Assembly (NCBI RefSeq): GCF_002797445.1 | Contig: NZ_PGEP01000001.1 | Location: forward strand, 599,001 to 663,000 | DNA: 64,000 nt | Source: Acidovorax sp. 69 | GTDB lineage: Bacteria; Pseudomonadota; Gammaproteobacteria; Burkholderiales; Burkholderiaceae_C | Direction: 5' to 3' | In this document: positions 41,712 to 50,887 of the stretch, piece by piece | How positions within the stretch are numbered: the first letter of the stretch is position 1 | Layout: each line of letters opens with the position of its first letter | Notes under the pieces: generated by a model | Databases searched by the model: none | Seen by the model: the letters and a program-made list of their open reading frames with translations, nothing else | Told to the model about the DNA's origin: nothing | Program-made: the position numbers and the translations under genes

Positions 41712-43043
41712 ATGAAACTTTTTCCTACCGGCCATGCCACCCACCCGCAATGGCGCATGGCTGCCGCGCTGGTGCTGGCCCAGTTGCGCGCCCAGATGGC
41801 GCTTCCTGACTACGCATCGGCGCCCACGCTGGGCCTGCTGTACATCACTGACCACTACGCCAATGACGCCCAGGCGCTGCTCGACTACCTGAGCGGCGAG
41901 CTGCCCGAAGTGACCGACTGGAGCGGTACCGTGGGTGTGGGCGTGTCGGCCAACAACGCCGAATACTTTGACGAGCCCGCGCTGTCGGTCATGCTGCTCG
42001 ATGTGCCCGCCGACCAGTACCGCGTGTTCTCCGGCGTGGCGCCGCTGCCCACGCATGCGCAGCACCCGGGCGCGGGCTTTGTGGCCCACACGGCGCTGGT
42101 GCATGCCGATGGCCATACGCCGGAACTGGCAGAACTGCTGACCGAAATGGCGGCACGCACCGACACCGGCTACCTGTTTGGCGGCCTCTGCGCCAGCCGC
42201 ACGGCCAGCGTGCAGTTTGCGGTGGGCGGTGACGGCAACATGGCTGGGCAGGGCGGTGCCAGCGGCGTGTTTGACGGCGGCCTGTCGGGCGTGGCGTTTG
42301 GCGCCGGGGTGTCGCTGGTGTCGCGCGTGACGCAGGGCTGCCAGCCCGTGGGCGCGCTGCACACCATCACCGCTGCGCAGGACAACGTGGTGCTTGCGCT
42401 CGATGGCGAGCCCGCGCTGGATGTGCTGCTCGATACGCTCGATGTGTCGCTGGACAATGGCGACCCGCAGCCCGCCCTGCGCAAGGTGCGTGCCACGCTG
42501 GCCGGGCTGGTCAGCGCGGGCGAGCAGCCGCAGGGCCAGCGCCGCACGGGCCATTTTGGTACCGACACCCGCGTGCGCCACATCCTGGGGTTGGACGGAT
42601 CTCGCCGGGGCGTGGCCCTGGCCGACCATGTGGAGCCTGGCATGCACCTCGCGTTCTGCCAGCGCAATGTGGCCGCTGCGCGGGCCGACCTCATGCGCAT
42701 CTGCGCCGAGATCCGCGAAGAGCTGTCGCCCGAGGAACTGGAGCCTGCGCCGATGCCGATGGTGTCGTCTGATGCGCAGCATGGCGTAGCGCCCACACCC
42801 GGTGCGTCTGCCGGGCGCGTGCAGCCGCAGACGGGGCAACGCATTTGTGGTGCGATCTATGTGAGTTGCTCTGGCCGGGGCGGCCCCCATTTCGGAGGCC
42901 CCAGTGCTGAGCTACAGATCGTGCGCCATGCACTGGGTGACGTGCCGCTGGCCGGCTTTTTTGCCGGGGGCGAAATTGCGCACCACCATTTGTATGGTTA
43001 TACCGGGGTGCTGACCGTTTTTGTGGACGGCGAGACCGCCTGA
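41712..43043 (+). CDS. FIST-domain sensory protein
   Basis: A 443-residue protein with FIST N (about residues 30-230) and FIST C (about 235-420) domains. Family segments include GVGVSANNAEYFDEPALSVM, GYLFGGLCASRT and CSGRGGPHFG-type GPSAEL near the end (AGFFAGGEIAHH). ATG 41712 has GGAG upstream; an in-frame ATG at 41697 is possible. FIST domains are thought to bind small ligands such as amino acids. No kinase or cyclase domain is fused here. Confidence 0.88.
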   Translation: MKLFPTGHATHPQWRMAAALVLAQLRAQMALPDYASAPTLGLLYITDHYANDAQALLDYLSGELPEVTDWSGTVGVGVSANNAEYFDEPALSVMLLDVPADQYRVFSGVAPLPTHAQHPGAGFVAHTALVHADGHTPELAELLTEMAARTDTGYLFGGLCASRTASVQFAVGGDGNMAGQGGASGVFDGGLSGVAFGAGVSLVSRVTQGCQPVGALHTITAAQDNVVLALDGEPALDVLLDTLDVSLDNGDPQPALRKVRATLAGLVSAGEQPQGQRRTGHFGTDTRVRHILGLDGSRRGVALADHVEPGMHLAFCQRNVAAARADLMRICAEIREELSPEELEPAPMPMVSSDAQHGVAPTPGASAGRVQPQTGQRICGAIYVSCSGRGGPHFGGPSAELQIVRHALGDVPLAGFFAGGEIAHHHLYGYTGVLTVFVDGETA

Positions 43044-43134
43044 AAACGTTATCGCAGCGATGGCAGATCGCGCGCAGCCCGCCGCCGTCACCAAGGCCGC
43101 GCGGTAGCAAGCGCCCCGGTGGGCACCCTTGGCG

Positions 43135-44460
43135 TCAACCGGCGGGGTAGTCCTCGGCGTCGGCTTTTTCCTGTTCCGTCAATCGCGTGGCCAGGATCTT
43201 GTCGATGGTCTTGCCATCCATGTCCACCACTTCGAGCTTCCAGTCTTCCCACTGCACGGTGTCGGTCACCTTGGGCAGGCGGCCGGTCAGCAGCATGATC
43301 ATGCCGCTCAGGGTGTGGTAGCGGCCACGTTCTTCTTCGGGTACTTTGTCCAGGTTCAGGCGGTCTTTCAACTCGGGCACGGGGATGTGGCCGTCCAGCA
43401 GCCAGCTGCCGTCCTCGCGCTGCAGCGCCCACGAGGTTTCCGGGTCGCGCGGCTGGAACTCGCCGGTGATGGCCTCGATGAGGTCCTGCAACGTGACGAT
43501 GCCCTGCACTTCGCCGTACTCGTCGATGACGAACGCCATGTGCACGTCCGACAGACGGAAGTTGTCCAGCAGTTCCATGCCTGTGATGGTTTCGGGCACG
43601 TACAGTGCGGTCTGCAGCGGCTGGTCGGCCAGGCCGCCGTGGGCCTTGTCGCGCAGCGTGCGCGACAGCCACTGGCGCGCGTTGATCACGCCCAGGATGT
43701 TGTCCATGCCACCCCGCACCACGGGGAAACGCGCGTGGTCGGATTCCTCGATGCACCGGAGGTTGTCTTCAAACGGTGCATCGATGTCCAGGCACACCAC
43801 ATCGCCGCGGGGCACCATCAGCGAGCCGATCTGGCGGTCATCCAGCCGGAACACGTTGCGCACCATGGTGTGCTCGTGCGACTCGATCACGCCGGCGGTG
43901 GTGCCCTCCACCAGCATGGCGTGGATCTCTTCTTCCGTCACCGGGCTACCGCTGGTTTCCTTCACGCCCAGGAGGCGCAGCAGCGTGCGGGTGGACGTGG
44001 ACAGCAGCAGCACAAACGGCTTGGTGGCCAGTGCCAGAAAGTTGATGGGCCGCGCCACCAGGCGTGCAAAGGTTTCGGGGTACGACTGGCCGATGCGCTT
44101 GGGCACCAGCTCTCCCACCACGATGGAGAAGTAGGTGATGAGCACCACCACCAGCCCTGTGGCCGCATAGCCGCCGTAAGGCAGGGGTACACCCAGCGAT
44201 TCGAGCCAGGCGGCCAGCGGTGCGGCCAGTGCGGCTTCACCCACGATACCGTTCAAGACGCCAATCGACGTGATGCCGATCTGGATCGTAGAGAGAAAAC
44301 GCGTGGGGTCTTCGCCCAGCTTCACGGCAGCGGCGGCACCGCTATCGCCCTCATCAATCAGCTTTTGCAGCCGCACCTTGCGGGCCGTGACCAGAGCGAT
44401 TTCTGACATGGCAAACAGGCCGTTGAGACAGATGAGAGCGAACAGTATTGCTATTTCCAT
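43135..44460 (-). CDS. CNNM/CorC-HlyC family transporter (DUF21, CBS pair, CorC_HlyC domains)
   Basis: A 441-residue protein from ATG 44460. The N-terminal DUF21 domain has four helices (LICLNGLFAMSEIALVTAR; STIQIGITSIGVLNG). The CBS pair follows (LMVPRGDVVCLDIDAPF; VIDEYGEVQGIVTLQDLIEA), then a C-terminal CorC_HlyC fold. Proteins of this type are Mg2+/Co2+ exporters or regulators. Annotation as haemolysin is historical. Confidence 0.9.
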   Translation of the reverse strand: MEIAILFALICLNGLFAMSEIALVTARKVRLQKLIDEGDSGAAAAVKLGEDPTRFLSTIQIGITSIGVLNGIVGEAALAAPLAAWLESLGVPLPYGGYAATGLVVVLITYFSIVVGELVPKRIGQSYPETFARLVARPINFLALATKPFVLLLSTSTRTLLRLLGVKETSGSPVTEEEIHAMLVEGTTAGVIESHEHTMVRNVFRLDDRQIGSLMVPRGDVVCLDIDAPFEDNLRCIEESDHARFPVVRGGMDNILGVINARQWLSRTLRDKAHGGLADQPLQTALYVPETITGMELLDNFRLSDVHMAFVIDEYGEVQGIVTLQDLIEAITGEFQPRDPETSWALQREDGSWLLDGHIPVPELKDRLNLDKVPEEERGRYHTLSGMIMLLTGRLPKVTDTVQWEDWKLEVVDMDGKTIDKILATRLTEQEKADAEDYPAG

Positions 44461-44553
44461 ACAAAGGGCGCCTTGCACGCCCTTGGGTGTTGAGTTGCAA
44501 GGGATTGTACGGAAGGGGCGGTGTGCCCTGGTTCCCCTTGAAATTTGGGGGGG

Positions 44554-45729
44554 TCAGCCGCCTTCGGTGGGCAGTCCTGTGGCATCCCACTCGGGCAGGC
44601 CCCCGCGCAGCCAGTACACCGACTTGAAGCCTTTGGCGGCCGCCACCTTGGCGGCCTTGTAGGACTTCCAGCATTCGGCGCCGTTGCAGGCAAAAATCAC
44701 GGGCTTGGTCTTGTCGAGGTTCTGGAGTTTGTCGAGAGCCTGGAAGTCATCCTGTGCGGCATTGAAGGCCACGTCCTTGAGGCTCTTTTCCACGTAGGCG
44801 GCGAACACGGCGCCCCGAATGCGTTTGGTCTTGAACTCCTTCTCGGTGCGGGTGTCCACCAGCGTGGCGCCCTGTGCCTGCAGGGTCTGCGCTTCGCGCG
44901 CGGTGATGCGGTTCACCCCGGGCAGGCTGGTGGGGGTAAAGAGGCCCAGTTCCGCCACCCGGCGGTACTCGATGGTCTCTGGCCGCACGATGGCGGGCGG
45001 CAGGCCACTGGCATACGACGAAACGCTGAACCACTGCGACAGTCGGCTGCGGACATCGGCAGGTAGATCCTTCTTCACCACGATAGAAAACCCGCCGGGG
45101 ACGGGCAGCGAGGTGGCCAGCACACGTGCGGCGTTGGGATGCGCGGCAGACCATTCCGCCCAGTCTTCCTCACGCACCACGGTGGCGTCGGCCGTGCCCA
45201 GGGTCAGCGCCGTGAGGCCAGCCTGGGGAAACTTCTCGTATTGCACGGCGCGCAGGTCCTGGAACGACAGCCCGGCTTCGTTGAGCAGGCCGCGTGCCAT
45301 GTAGGTGTAGATCGAATCCTGCTGGGGCAGATAGAGCCTGCGCCCCTTCATGGCGGGTACTGCGTCGATCTGCGCCAGCCCTACCAGCAGGTATTTCTCG
45401 GATTTTTGTGTGGCGCCCACCAGCTCGTAGCCACGCTGCAGGGCCGAGGCTGCCACCTGGGCCGGGCCTATGAAGATGTCGTGGCCCGCGCTGCGCGTTG
45501 CTCGCATCACATCGGCCATGTCGTCGCTGGTGGTCAGTGCCACTGTCTGGCCTGAGGCCTTGGACAGACCCGTTTCAGCGGTGGTGCGCAAGATGGAATG
45601 GGCGGCTTTGCGCGCCGTGGGCTCCACAGCGACCATGGCGGTGAGTTGGGCCAGCACTGTGCCGCAGGCCATGCACCCGCCAAGCAACACCCACAGCATG
45701 CGGCCCAGGGATCTTGTGCATGTGTTCAT
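44554..45729 (-). CDS. PhnD-like periplasmic binding domain fused to a rhodanese domain
   Basis: A 391-residue exported protein. The signal peptide ends near VLAQ. Residues about 30-240 form a PhnD/TAXI-like solute-binding domain (GHDIFIGPAQVAASALQRGY; GTADATVVREEDWAEW). Residues about 275-385 form a rhodanese domain (TLVDTRTEKEFKTKRIRGAV) with putative catalytic Cys348 in FACNGAECWKS. A sulfur-transfer role in the periplasm fits the divergent sorAB pair. The fusion itself is unusual. Confidence 0.85.
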   Translation of the reverse strand: MNTCTRSLGRMLWVLLGGCMACGTVLAQLTAMVAVEPTARKAAHSILRTTAETGLSKASGQTVALTTSDDMADVMRATRSAGHDIFIGPAQVAASALQRGYELVGATQKSEKYLLVGLAQIDAVPAMKGRRLYLPQQDSIYTYMARGLLNEAGLSFQDLRAVQYEKFPQAGLTALTLGTADATVVREEDWAEWSAAHPNAARVLATSLPVPGGFSIVVKKDLPADVRSRLSQWFSVSSYASGLPPAIVRPETIEYRRVAELGLFTPTSLPGVNRITAREAQTLQAQGATLVDTRTEKEFKTKRIRGAVFAAYVEKSLKDVAFNAAQDDFQALDKLQNLDKTKPVIFACNGAECWKSYKAAKVAAAKGFKSVYWLRGGLPEWDATGLPTEGG

Positions 45730-45926
45730 CGCTTCTCCCTTTCACTCCAAGAATGGCCGAATATGCCCACGCCTCCCGACATGCGTTCAGATGTTTCTGA
45801 TGTTTTGTATTTGTTACTTCTGTTAACGCAATGTTGCGAACGATGTGAAAGGGCTGCCGCACAGAATGCGGGCTGGCCTCGGCTGCCTGCCCATTCCCAT
45901 CCATCCCTACTTTCGGAGACGTTCCC
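45730..45926. promoter_or_regulatory. divergent promoter region of the rhodanese-fusion gene and sorAB
   Basis: A 197-bp gap between divergent genes, AT-richer around 45790-45830. A symmetric CGCAA-TG-TTGCG element (45827-45838) inside GTTAACGCAATGTTGCGAAC could be a shared operator. No clear sigma-70 boxes are asserted. Confidence 0.35.
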
Positions 45927-47138
45927 ATGAAAGATTCATCGACCTTGCCGCGCCGTCACATGCTGGCCGGAAGTGCTGCTGCCTTGAGCGCGCTGGGCCT
46001 GGCCGGATGGGGGGGGGGTGCCCGCGCGCAACCGGTGGCCACCGTTGCCAAACCGTTGCCTGCCTATGCGGGTTGGAAGTCCCCCGATGCACTGATCGTG
46101 CACAGCAGCAGCACGCTGGAAACCCGGCGCTCCGCGTTTGGCACCAGCGTCATCACGCCTTCCAACCAACTGTATGTGCGCAACAACCTGCCCGCGCCCG
46201 ATGTGGCTATCTTGGACAACCGCGATGCCTGGATGGTTTCCATCGAAGGGGTGAAAAGCCCGCGCAGCCTCACGCTGGCCGAGCTCAAGACCCTGGGTGT
46301 AGAAACCGTCGCCACCGTGCTGCAGTGCTCGGGCAACGGGCGCGGATTTTTCCCCAGCAAACCCAGCGGCACGCCGTGGTCAGTGGGCGCTGCGGGCTGT
46401 GTGGTCTGGAGCGGCGTGCCGTTGCGCAATGTGGTGGCGGCGCTGGGCGGCTTGGTCGACGGCGCGGCCTACCTCACCGGCACAGGCGGCGAGAAGTTGC
46501 CCGAGGGCGTGGACCCGCTCACCGTGTTGGTGGAGCGCTCTGTGCCCGTGAAGGCGCTGGATGATGCGTTGCTGGCCTGGGAGATGAATGGCGAGCCGCT
46601 GTCGCTGGCCCATGGCGGGCCGCTGCGGCTGGTGGTGCCGGGCTACCAGGGCGTGAACAATATCAAGTACGTCAAGCGCGTGGCCTTTGGTGGCGCACAG
46701 TCACAGGCACGCATCATGTCGCACGGCTACCGTATGTCGCCCCCCGGCTCCAAGGCCAGCCCCGACCAGCCTTCGGTGTGGGAGATGGGCGTCAAATCGT
46801 GGATCAATGGCCCGCTGCCCGACAAGGGCGCACCCAAGCCCGGTCAGGTGCAGGTGCATGGCGTGGCCTTTGGCGGTACGCGTGGCGTCAAGGGTGTCGA
46901 GGTCTCGGTCGATGGCGGCAAGACCTGGCAGACGGCCAAACTCATCGGCCCGGACCTGGGCCCCTTCGCGTGGCGGCAGTTTGCGTTGCCGGTGCGCCTG
47001 GAAGCGGGCACGCATGTGCTGGCCAGCCGCGCTACCGACACGGCGGGCAATGTGCAGGCCGAACAGCGCGAAGAAAACCTGGGCGGCTACAACAACGTGA
47101 GCTGGCGCGACCACGCCGTCACGCTGACCGTGGCATGA
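45927..47138 (+). CDS. sorA: sulfite dehydrogenase (molybdopterin sulfite oxidase family), catalytic subunit
   Basis: A 403-residue protein with a Tat-type signal (LPRRHMLAGSAAALSALGL). The Moco-binding Cys is Cys134 (LQCSGNGRGFF). The C-terminal dimerisation domain is seen in GVEVSVDGGKTWQ and the RREENLGGYNN-like NLGGYNNVSW ending. SorA oxidises sulfite to sulfate in the periplasm and passes electrons to cytochrome SorB, which is encoded next. Confidence 0.9.
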   Translation: MKDSSTLPRRHMLAGSAAALSALGLAGWGGGARAQPVATVAKPLPAYAGWKSPDALIVHSSSTLETRRSAFGTSVITPSNQLYVRNNLPAPDVAILDNRDAWMVSIEGVKSPRSLTLAELKTLGVETVATVLQCSGNGRGFFPSKPSGTPWSVGAAGCVVWSGVPLRNVVAALGGLVDGAAYLTGTGGEKLPEGVDPLTVLVERSVPVKALDDALLAWEMNGEPLSLAHGGPLRLVVPGYQGVNNIKYVKRVAFGGAQSQARIMSHGYRMSPPGSKASPDQPSVWEMGVKSWINGPLPDKGAPKPGQVQVHGVAFGGTRGVKGVEVSVDGGKTWQTAKLIGPDLGPFAWRQFALPVRLEAGTHVLASRATDTAGNVQAEQREENLGGYNNVSWRDHAVTLTVA

Positions 47139-47235
47139 CCTTGCTCCCCCCTGGGGCGCATTGCGCCCTCCCCTCCGATGGGGGACGCCACGCGTGGCCT
47201 TGGACCGCCAGTTCCACGGTGGCACTGGCGCGGGA
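47139..47235. repeat. C-rich post-gene repeat between sorA and sorB
   Basis: GCTCCCCCCTGGGGCGCATT, then CCTCCCCTCC and GTTCCACGGTGGCACTGGC follow the sorA stop. The order of motifs matches 39.44-39.53 kb. The open frame that starts at 47135 and reads through it is not taken as coding. Confidence 0.45.
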
Positions 47236-47299
47236 GCGTGCCGGTATCGGGCGGCTGCGGATCTGTGGTGCACTGCAGGCCCGCGGGCTGCTTCGCACC

Positions 47300-47617
47300 A
47301 TGAGCCGTGGCCTCGCGCTGGCGTTGCTGTTGTGGACGGGGGCCTGCTGGGCTGCGGATACCGCCGAGCTGGCGCGCGGCAAGGAGCTGTTCACCAAGAT
47401 CCAGCCGGCGTGCGCGGTGTGCCACACGCTACAGGCGGCGGGCGCCGAGGGGCAGGTGGGCCCGGTACTGGATGAACTCAAGCCCGATGCCGACCGGGTG
47501 CTGCGTGCGCTGAAGACGGGCATTGGCGTCATGCCGTCGTATGCCGAGCGCCTGAGCGAGAAGGACATGCTGGCCGTGGCGCGTTTTGTGGCACATGCCA
47601 CGGGCGCAGCCAAGTAA
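47300..47617 (+). CDS. sorB: c-type cytochrome, SorB-like
   Basis: A 105-residue protein. ATG 47300 is chosen because a proper signal peptide follows at once (MSRGLALALLLWTGACWAAD). Haem is bound by Cys38-x2-Cys41-His42 (CAVCH), with Met78 (GVMPSY) as the likely sixth ligand. It would accept electrons from SorA. An ATG at 47135 overlapping the sorA stop would add 55 residues encoded by the repeat and is less likely. Confidence 0.88.
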   Translation: MSRGLALALLLWTGACWAADTAELARGKELFTKIQPACAVCHTLQAAGAEGQVGPVLDELKPDADRVLRALKTGIGVMPSYAERLSEKDMLAVARFVAHATGAAK

Positions 47618-47720
47618 CGCCGAGCGCTGCGCGCCGGTCCTATCCACGGGTGTTCCTTCGACAAGAACCGTTCGTGCTGTGCGTGAACGATTCTCTTCGT
47701 TGGGAAGTGTTTTTCTCGTA

Positions 47721-49040
47721 TCAGGCAGCGGTGCGCGATGGCACCAGCGCAGCGCTTGGCGCGCGCCCCCGCAAACCCTGGAAGGCAAAGTCCACCTCGG
47801 GGATCCGGCCGCTCACGATGTCGGCCAGCGCCTTGCCCGAGCCGCAGGCGTGTGTCCAGCCCAGCGTGCCGTGGCCGGTGTTGAGGAACAGGTTGGCCAC
47901 CTTGGTGTTGCCGATCAGCGGCAGATTGCTGGGTGTGGCGGGGCGCAGGCCGGTCCAGAACTGCGCCTGGCTGGCGTCCCCCGCACCCGGGAAGAGCTGC
48001 TCCACGCGCCGCACGATGGCGTCGCAGCGCATCGGGTTCAGGTCGCGGTTGTAGCCGTTCAGCTCGGCCGTGCCGGCAATGCGCAAACGATCACCGCCGC
48101 GTTCGCTGGTGTAGCGCGAGAAAACGAGCTTGAACTCATCGTCCGTCAGGCTCACCTGGTGCGCCTTGGTGGCATCCTTGACCGGCATGGTCACTGAATA
48201 GCCCTTGGCCGGGTAGATCGGCAGGTGGATGCCCAGCGGCTGCGCCAGCAGCGGGCTGAACGAGCCCATGGCCAGCACGAAGGCGTCGCCGTGCACACGC
48301 TCGAAGCGGCCTTCGGCATTGGTCACTTCCGCATGGCCAATGCGCCCGCGCGCCTCGCGCAGCGCCGTGATGTGGTGGCCCATGCGGAACTGCACGCCCG
48401 CTGCCTCGCAGAGCTTGGCCAGTTCACGCGTGAACTGGTTCGCGTCGCCCGATTCATCCTCGGCCGTGAACGTGGCGCCCGCCAGTTGTGGGCGGATGTG
48501 GGCCAGTGCGGGTTCGATGCGCACGGCCTCGTCGGCGCTGATGACCTGGCGCTCGCAGCCCAAGGCCCGCATCTGCTCGGCCGGTGCCAGGGCGCCGTCG
48601 AATTCCTTTTGGTTGGTATAGAAATGCAAGATGCCCTGCGTGCGTTGGTCGTACTGGATGCCGGTGGTCGCGCGCAGCTGCTGCAGTGTGTCGCGGCTGT
48701 AGGTGCCCAGGCGCACGATCTGCTCGATGTTGTGGCGCGTGCGCGCCGGCGTGCAGTTGCGCAAAAAGGACAGTCCCCACAGCCATTGGCGCATGTCAGC
48801 GCGCAGGCGAAAGAGCAAGGGGGCGTCTTCTTTGCCCAGCCACTGCAGCACCTTCAGCGGCGCGCTGGGGTTGGCCCAGGGTTCGGCGTGGCTCACCGAG
48901 ATCTGCCCGCCGTTGGCAAAACTGGTCTCGGCACCGGGCGCGCCCTGGCGGTCGATGACGGTCACTTCGTGGCCAAGTTGTTGCAGAAAATAAGCCGAAG
49001 TCACGCCGAGCAAGCCGGCGCCCAAAACGATCACGCGCAT
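47721..49040 (-). CDS. dadA: D-amino-acid dehydrogenase (DadA type), probably acting on glycine or D-amino acids
   Basis: A 439-residue FAD protein of the DAO family. The FAD-binding motif is VIVLGAGLLGVTSAYFLQQLG at the N-terminus, and the second FAD region is TGHGTLGWTHACGSGKALAD. Internal DadA segments are SFANGGQISVSHAEPWANP and LGIHLPIYPAKGYSVT. It deaminates D-amino acids to 2-oxo acids and feeds the respiratory chain. The glycine riboswitch upstream suggests that glycine is the inducer or a substrate. Confidence 0.9.
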   Translation of the reverse strand: MRVIVLGAGLLGVTSAYFLQQLGHEVTVIDRQGAPGAETSFANGGQISVSHAEPWANPSAPLKVLQWLGKEDAPLLFRLRADMRQWLWGLSFLRNCTPARTRHNIEQIVRLGTYSRDTLQQLRATTGIQYDQRTQGILHFYTNQKEFDGALAPAEQMRALGCERQVISADEAVRIEPALAHIRPQLAGATFTAEDESGDANQFTRELAKLCEAAGVQFRMGHHITALREARGRIGHAEVTNAEGRFERVHGDAFVLAMGSFSPLLAQPLGIHLPIYPAKGYSVTMPVKDATKAHQVSLTDDEFKLVFSRYTSERGGDRLRIAGTAELNGYNRDLNPMRCDAIVRRVEQLFPGAGDASQAQFWTGLRPATPSNLPLIGNTKVANLFLNTGHGTLGWTHACGSGKALADIVSGRIPEVDFAFQGLRGRAPSAALVPSRTAA

Positions 49041-49110
49041 TTTGAAGCCTTTTAAGGGTTCAGCGCTTGATGGACGTGCGTTAGCAGCTATTGATTAAAT
49101 AGCAAGCAGC
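49041..49110 (-). repeat. dispersed intergenic repeat, copy B, in the dadA leader
   Basis: On the minus strand it reads GCTATTTAATCAATAGCTGC, then ACGC-N10-AGCGCT and TTAAAAGGC, matching copies A and C. It lies between the riboswitch aptamers and the dadA start codon, where an expression platform would be expected. Confidence 0.6.
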
Positions 49111-49137
49111 TGGCGCGCGTCCGCCAAGCTGCCGCTC

Positions 49138-49328
49138 CCCCTGTCCTTGGTACCTGAGAGATTCACCGCACGGCCCACATGGCGCGCGGTTTGCTCCTTC
49201 GGTGCGCCACGGTGTGTGGTGGCGGCTCTCCAGACGGCTTTGATAAAAGATGCAGTACGGGACCTGAGCGTGTATGGGAGTTTGCGCCTTCGGTGCAGTG
49301 GGCATTGCCGCTGACTCTCCTGCGAGGC
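49138..49328 (-). ncRNA. tandem glycine riboswitch upstream of dadA
   Basis: On the minus strand two aptamers follow each other. Aptamer 1 (about 49328-49260) has GCAGGAGAG, ACCGAAGGCGCAAAC and ACGCTCAGGTCCC. Aptamer 2 (about 49248-49138) has CTGGAGAGCC, ACCGAAGGAGCAAAC and ATCTCTCAGGTACC. These are the conserved blocks of the glycine riboswitch in the usual order with a short linker. Cooperative glycine binding would control dadA about 100 bases downstream. Whether it acts as an on or off switch cannot be read directly; on is expected for a catabolic gene. Confidence 0.9.
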
Positions 49329-49468
49329 CGATTCTAGGCGGCACTGCGGCGCGAAAACCGGCGCCTGCGCGCTAATGCATGGCAATCGTTGCTGATGTTG
49401 GCGGCGGCTGCGGGTCGCCATAATCCGCCGATAGAACCGATCCCAGAACCACCCCAGGATGTTTCCCC

Positions 49469-50251
49469 ATGCCCGACACCGCTTTTGATCCCCAGGCCTG
49501 CGCAGCCGTGCTCACCATGGCGCGCCAGGGGCGCACGCCCCGGCCACTGGATTTGCCTGCGGGGCTGCGCCCTAGCGATGCAGCCGAGGCCTACGCGGTG
49601 CAGGACATCGTGGTGCGCGAGCGGGGCACGATGGCAGGCTGGAAGGTGGGCGCTGCGTCGCCCCACGCCCTGCCTGCGCGTGCTGCGCTCACCCGCGATT
49701 CCGTGTTTGTGGCGCAAGAAGGTGTGGCGGTGCACTTGCCCGCAGCCGGTTTTGCCGTGATGGGTGTGGAGGCAGAGCTGGTGTACGAACTGGGCGCCGA
49801 CCTGCCTTCGCGCGCCACGCCCTACAGCGCGGCCGAGGTGCTGGCGGCCGTGGTGTCGGTGCGTGCCGCCATTGAGGTGTGCGACACCCGGTTTGCAGCA
49901 TGGGCCCAGCAGGGCGAGTGGAGTCGCTTGGCCGACCAGGCTTGCCATGGCGCCTTGATTGTCGGCGCTGGCACTGAGGATGTGGCGGCAGTGCGGCCCC
50001 TGGCGCAAGGGGTCCGGCTGTTGATCAATGGGTCTGTGGCTGTGCAGCACGCAGCCTGGGGGAACTCTGCGGGCGACCCGTTGCCGCTGCTGCAGTGGCT
50101 GGCCAACGACGGTGCGCGCAGCCTGGGCGGGCTGCGCGCGGGGCAGTGGGTCACCACGGGCTCATGCACCGGTACTGTGCTGGTGGCGCCCGGCACCGTG
50201 GTGGTGGCGGACTTCCCGAGCCTGGGGCGGGCTGAGCTGCACATCGCCTGA
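49469..50251 (+). CDS. 2-keto-4-pentenoate hydratase-type enzyme (FAH superfamily)
   Basis: A 260-residue protein with the hydratase/decarboxylase fold: GWKVGAASPHALPARAAL near residue 52, GVEAELVYELG, AAIEVCDTRF and VTTGSCTGTVLVAPG near the end. The acidic metal ligands fit E-x-E in VEAELVYE. MhpD-like hydratases add water to 2-hydroxypentadienoate in meta-cleavage pathways. Here it stands alone, away from the catabolic blocks, so its substrate is uncertain. Confidence 0.87.
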   Translation: MPDTAFDPQACAAVLTMARQGRTPRPLDLPAGLRPSDAAEAYAVQDIVVRERGTMAGWKVGAASPHALPARAALTRDSVFVAQEGVAVHLPAAGFAVMGVEAELVYELGADLPSRATPYSAAEVLAAVVSVRAAIEVCDTRFAAWAQQGEWSRLADQACHGALIVGAGTEDVAAVRPLAQGVRLLINGSVAVQHAAWGNSAGDPLPLLQWLANDGARSLGGLRAGQWVTTGSCTGTVLVAPGTVVVADFPSLGRAELHIA

Positions 50252-50300
50252 ACCCGGCGCGGCCTGCGGGTGCATGCCGTTGGCCGGTTGCCGCACGGGA

Positions 50301-50756
50301 TCAGTAGCGGCGCGGGTTGTCGGGCTGGTTGTCACGGCGGTTGGGCACGCCATCGCCGTCGCGGTCCCGGTCATTGCGGTTGGCGATGCCATCACCGTCA
50401 CGGTCCCAGCCGCCGCGCCGCATTTCCCAGCGGCCTTCGCGCTCTACCCACTGTGGCTGGCGGTACTGGTAGCCATTGCGCGCCTGAACCCAATGGCCCT
50501 GGACCCAGCGATGGCGGTTGCCACGCCACTCCCAGTGGCCTTCTTCCCACACCTGGCCACGGCGAGGACGGGGCACGGCTTCATGGCGCGGAGGTGGCGG
50601 CGCCGGGATCACCTGGTAGGCGGGCGCTGCCTGGTAGGTGCGCTCGGGCTGGCCAGACTGGATGATGACAGTGCCCTGGGTTGCGGCCTGCGCCGACGCC
50701 TGGGTGAACAATGCCAACAGGGCGATGGCGGCAGCGGCAGATGTTGTGCGAATCAT
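50301..50756 (-). CDS. secreted YXWGXW-type protein with TSP3-like calcium repeats (paralogue 1)
   Basis: A 151-residue protein from ATG 50756 (preceded by AGGAGACGACC). The signal peptide ends at SAQA. The middle is Trp/His/Arg-rich (GHWEWRGNRHRWVQGHWVQA), as in YXWGXW-repeat proteins. The C-terminus has two DRDGDGIANRND / DRDGDGVPNRRD units like thrombospondin type 3 calcium loops. It is 131 bp downstream of a close paralogue on the same strand. Function is unknown; it may be a periplasmic or surface metal-dependent structural protein. Confidence 0.8.
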   Translation of the reverse strand: MIRTTSAAAAIALLALFTQASAQAATQGTVIIQSGQPERTYQAAPAYQVIPAPPPPRHEAVPRPRRGQVWEEGHWEWRGNRHRWVQGHWVQARNGYQYRQPQWVEREGRWEMRRGGWDRDGDGIANRNDRDRDGDGVPNRRDNQPDNPRRY

Positions 50757-50887
50757 GGTCGTCTCCTGATTGTTCCTTGCGGAAGGGGTTACTGCATGGT
50801 GGTGGCCGGGGGCGCTGCGCCACGTAGGCGCAGGGCGGGGGTGCGCGTAGGCGAAACCGGTCACCGGCGGCACCAGCTCCCGTTTTG

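Noticed and set aside
47135..47299. Longer start for the SorB-like cytochrome overlapping the sorA stop
   Set aside because: Those 55 codons are encoded by the C-rich repeat and would bury the obvious signal peptide that starts at 47300.
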